DNA from: an uncultured Clostridia bacterium
GTDB lineage: Bacteria; Bacillota; Clostridia; Peptostreptococcales; Anaerovoracaceae
Length of the DNA: 6,426 nt
Direction: 5' to 3'
Assembly: GCA_937928455.1 (NCBI GenBank)
Contig: CALFUG010000164.1
Span: 1 to 6,426, forward strand
Position 1 is the first letter of the stretch, and each line of letters starts with the position of its first letter. Under the pieces are notes generated by a model. That model did no database searches and was not told the DNA's origin. It saw only the letters and a program-made list of their open reading frames with translations. Below, piece after piece: positions 5,862-6,426 of this stretch. The translations under genes were made by a program, and so were the position numbers.

Positions 5862-5968
5862 CCTCCTTTGCAAATACGGCGGGTAACCGGATCGCTCCTG
5901 TTACCTTAAACGGTTTCCCCGGCAAACGAGTGTCGATGGAAACTCGGAGAACGCTTCTTTCTTGCCTT
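5824..5968 (-). ncRNA. Candidate Moco/Tuco (molybdenum/tungsten cofactor) riboswitch leader
   Basis: The leader of the ferredoxin-oxidoreductase operon folds by hand into a closed multi-branch structure. P1 pairs AAGGCA (5968-5963) and AAGCG (5956-5952) with TGCCTT (5829-5824) and CGCTT (5834-5830), 11 bp with a six-base bulge. Inside are CGAGT/ACTCG (5946-5942 with 5931-5927); GGTAAC/GTTACC (5905-5900 with 5887-5882), extended by GGA/TCC and capped by a GCGA GNRA tetraloop; and TGAAGGCT/GGCCCTCA (5860-5853 with 5846-5839, one mismatch). The Moco RNA motif is known upstream of Mo/W cofactor and Mo/W enzyme genes, and variants lacking one stem are associated with tungsten. Placement, size and the GNRA-capped arm fit that family; I could not align to its covariance model. 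No terminator follows, so control would be translational. The P1 3' strand (CCTTT) could pair with AAAGG at the ribosome site. Confidence 0.55.
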
Positions 5969-5969
5969 C

Positions 5970-5998
5970 ATTATATCGAGGGTGAAAATAGGTGTCAA
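5970..5998 (-). promoter_or_regulatory. Full-consensus sigma-A promoter of the ferredoxin-oxidoreductase operon
   Basis: On the minus strand TTGACA (5998-5993) and TATAAT (5975-5970) are both perfect and are separated by 17 bp. Transcription should begin near 5963, giving a leader of about 180 nt before the ferredoxin ATG at 5784. That start point would place it at the edge of the outer P1 strand. A promoter this strong suggests the main control is exerted later, in the leader RNA. Confidence 0.9.
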
Positions 5999-6017
5999 TA
6001 AAGGGCGCAAAAAGGAG

Positions 6018-6061
6018 AAAAAACCTCAAGAAAAGAGCAAAGTAATGTTCTTCTCTTGAGG
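6018..6061 (-). terminator. Intrinsic terminator of the right-hand SLH gene
   Basis: On the minus strand CCTCAAGA (6061-6054) pairs with TCTTGAGG (6031-6024). The stem extends inward through a G-U and four more pairs, and six T follow (6023-6018). It begins nine bases after the stop codon of the SLH gene and lies about 20 bp before the -35 box of the next operon, so it insulates the two units. Confidence 0.85.
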
Positions 6062-6069
6062 AATTGGTA

Positions 6070-6426
6070 CTATTTTAATTCCTGCTTGAGCATCAAGGCA
6101 ATCACCTTGGCCCCCTCTCCCCGGGTAGTGGTTCCCTTGGGATCAAACCGATTCTCCCCTTTACCATTAATGATTTCCGCTTGAGCCAGTGTCTGTACTG
6201 CATCCCTGGCATAATTTGAGATAAATGCTTCATCGGAAAAAGCCACCCTCTCTTCTGGGCTATCCAAGGTATCCTTCCAAAGCAATTCCTCCTTCGCCTC
6301 TTTCCTTTCCTGATACCGCAGGATGAGCACCGCCATATCCTCCCGGCTCAAATACTGATCGGGGCCTATCCAAAGGGTATCGTTTTCTCCGGGGCTCCCC
6401 AGGAACAATCCCTCATCATATGCCCA
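6070..6426 (-). CDS. SLH-domain protein, C-terminal part (5' end beyond window)
   Basis: The frame is open from the right window edge to TAG at 6072-6070 and encodes the last 118 residues of a larger protein; its start lies outside. An internal TTG at 6408 is not a likely start, because the frame and the SLH pattern continue upstream (WAYDEGLFLGSPGEND). Two SLH modules are visible: about residues 1-42 (ending YLSREDMAVLILRYQ) and 67-115 (FSDEAFISNYARDAVQTLAQ, then NRFDPKGTTTRGEGAKVIAL). SLH modules at the C-terminus usually anchor a preceding extracellular domain to wall polymer. What that domain is cannot be seen. The gene is followed by its own terminator, so it is separate from the oxidoreductase operon. 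Confidence 0.88.
   Translation of the reverse strand, partial: WAYDEGLFLGSPGENDTLWIGPDQYLSREDMAVLILRYQERKEAKEELLWKDTLDSPEERVAFSDEAFISNYARDAVQTLAQAEIINGKGENRFDPKGTTTRGEGAKVIALMLKQELK

Overview
The window looks like chromosomal DNA of an anaerobic, Gram-positive, Clostridia-type bacterium. The support is four-fold: three S-layer-homology (SLH) cell-surface proteins, a LytTR-type response regulator, a tungsten-type aldehyde:ferredoxin oxidoreductase operon, and AGGAGG-like ribosome sites with sigma-A-type promoters. Species cannot be named from the sequence. Coding density is moderate and no rRNA, tRNA, CRISPR array or transposase gene is visible.

Layout. Positions 1-1160 (minus) hold the N-terminal 386 residues of a secreted SLH protein: signal peptide, three SLH modules, then a glycine- and valine-rich beta-solenoid-like passenger that runs off the left edge. 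Positions 1355-2077 (minus) encode a LytTR response regulator whose receiver lacks two of the usual conserved switch residues. A 455-bp non-coding stretch (2078-2532) separates it from a divergent gene (2533-3195, plus) for a small secreted protein made almost entirely of degenerate SLH modules. Two hairpins follow that gene: a perfect 26-bp inverted repeat resembling a dispersed REP/MITE-type palindrome, and a strong intrinsic terminator.

From the other side come three co-directional minus-strand genes, evenly spaced 18 bp apart. They encode a 16-cysteine ferredoxin (5398-5784), a 589-residue aldehyde ferredoxin oxidoreductase (3610-5379) and a MoaD/ThiS-like sulfur carrier ending in Gly-Gly (3349-3591). 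This reads as a metabolic module: the tungstopterin enzyme oxidises an aldehyde to an acid, the polyferredoxin takes the electrons, and the sulfur carrier probably supplies dithiolene sulfur for the pterin cofactor. The operon starts at a fully consensus promoter (TTGACA, 17 bp, TATAAT) and has a roughly 180-nt leader. That leader folds into a multi-branched structure closed by a long P1 stem and containing a GCGA-capped hairpin. I interpret it as a molybdenum/tungsten cofactor (Moco/Tuco) riboswitch; this is the most interesting element of the window.

The right edge (6070-6426, minus) holds the C-terminus of a third SLH protein, ended by its own terminator just before the operon promoter.
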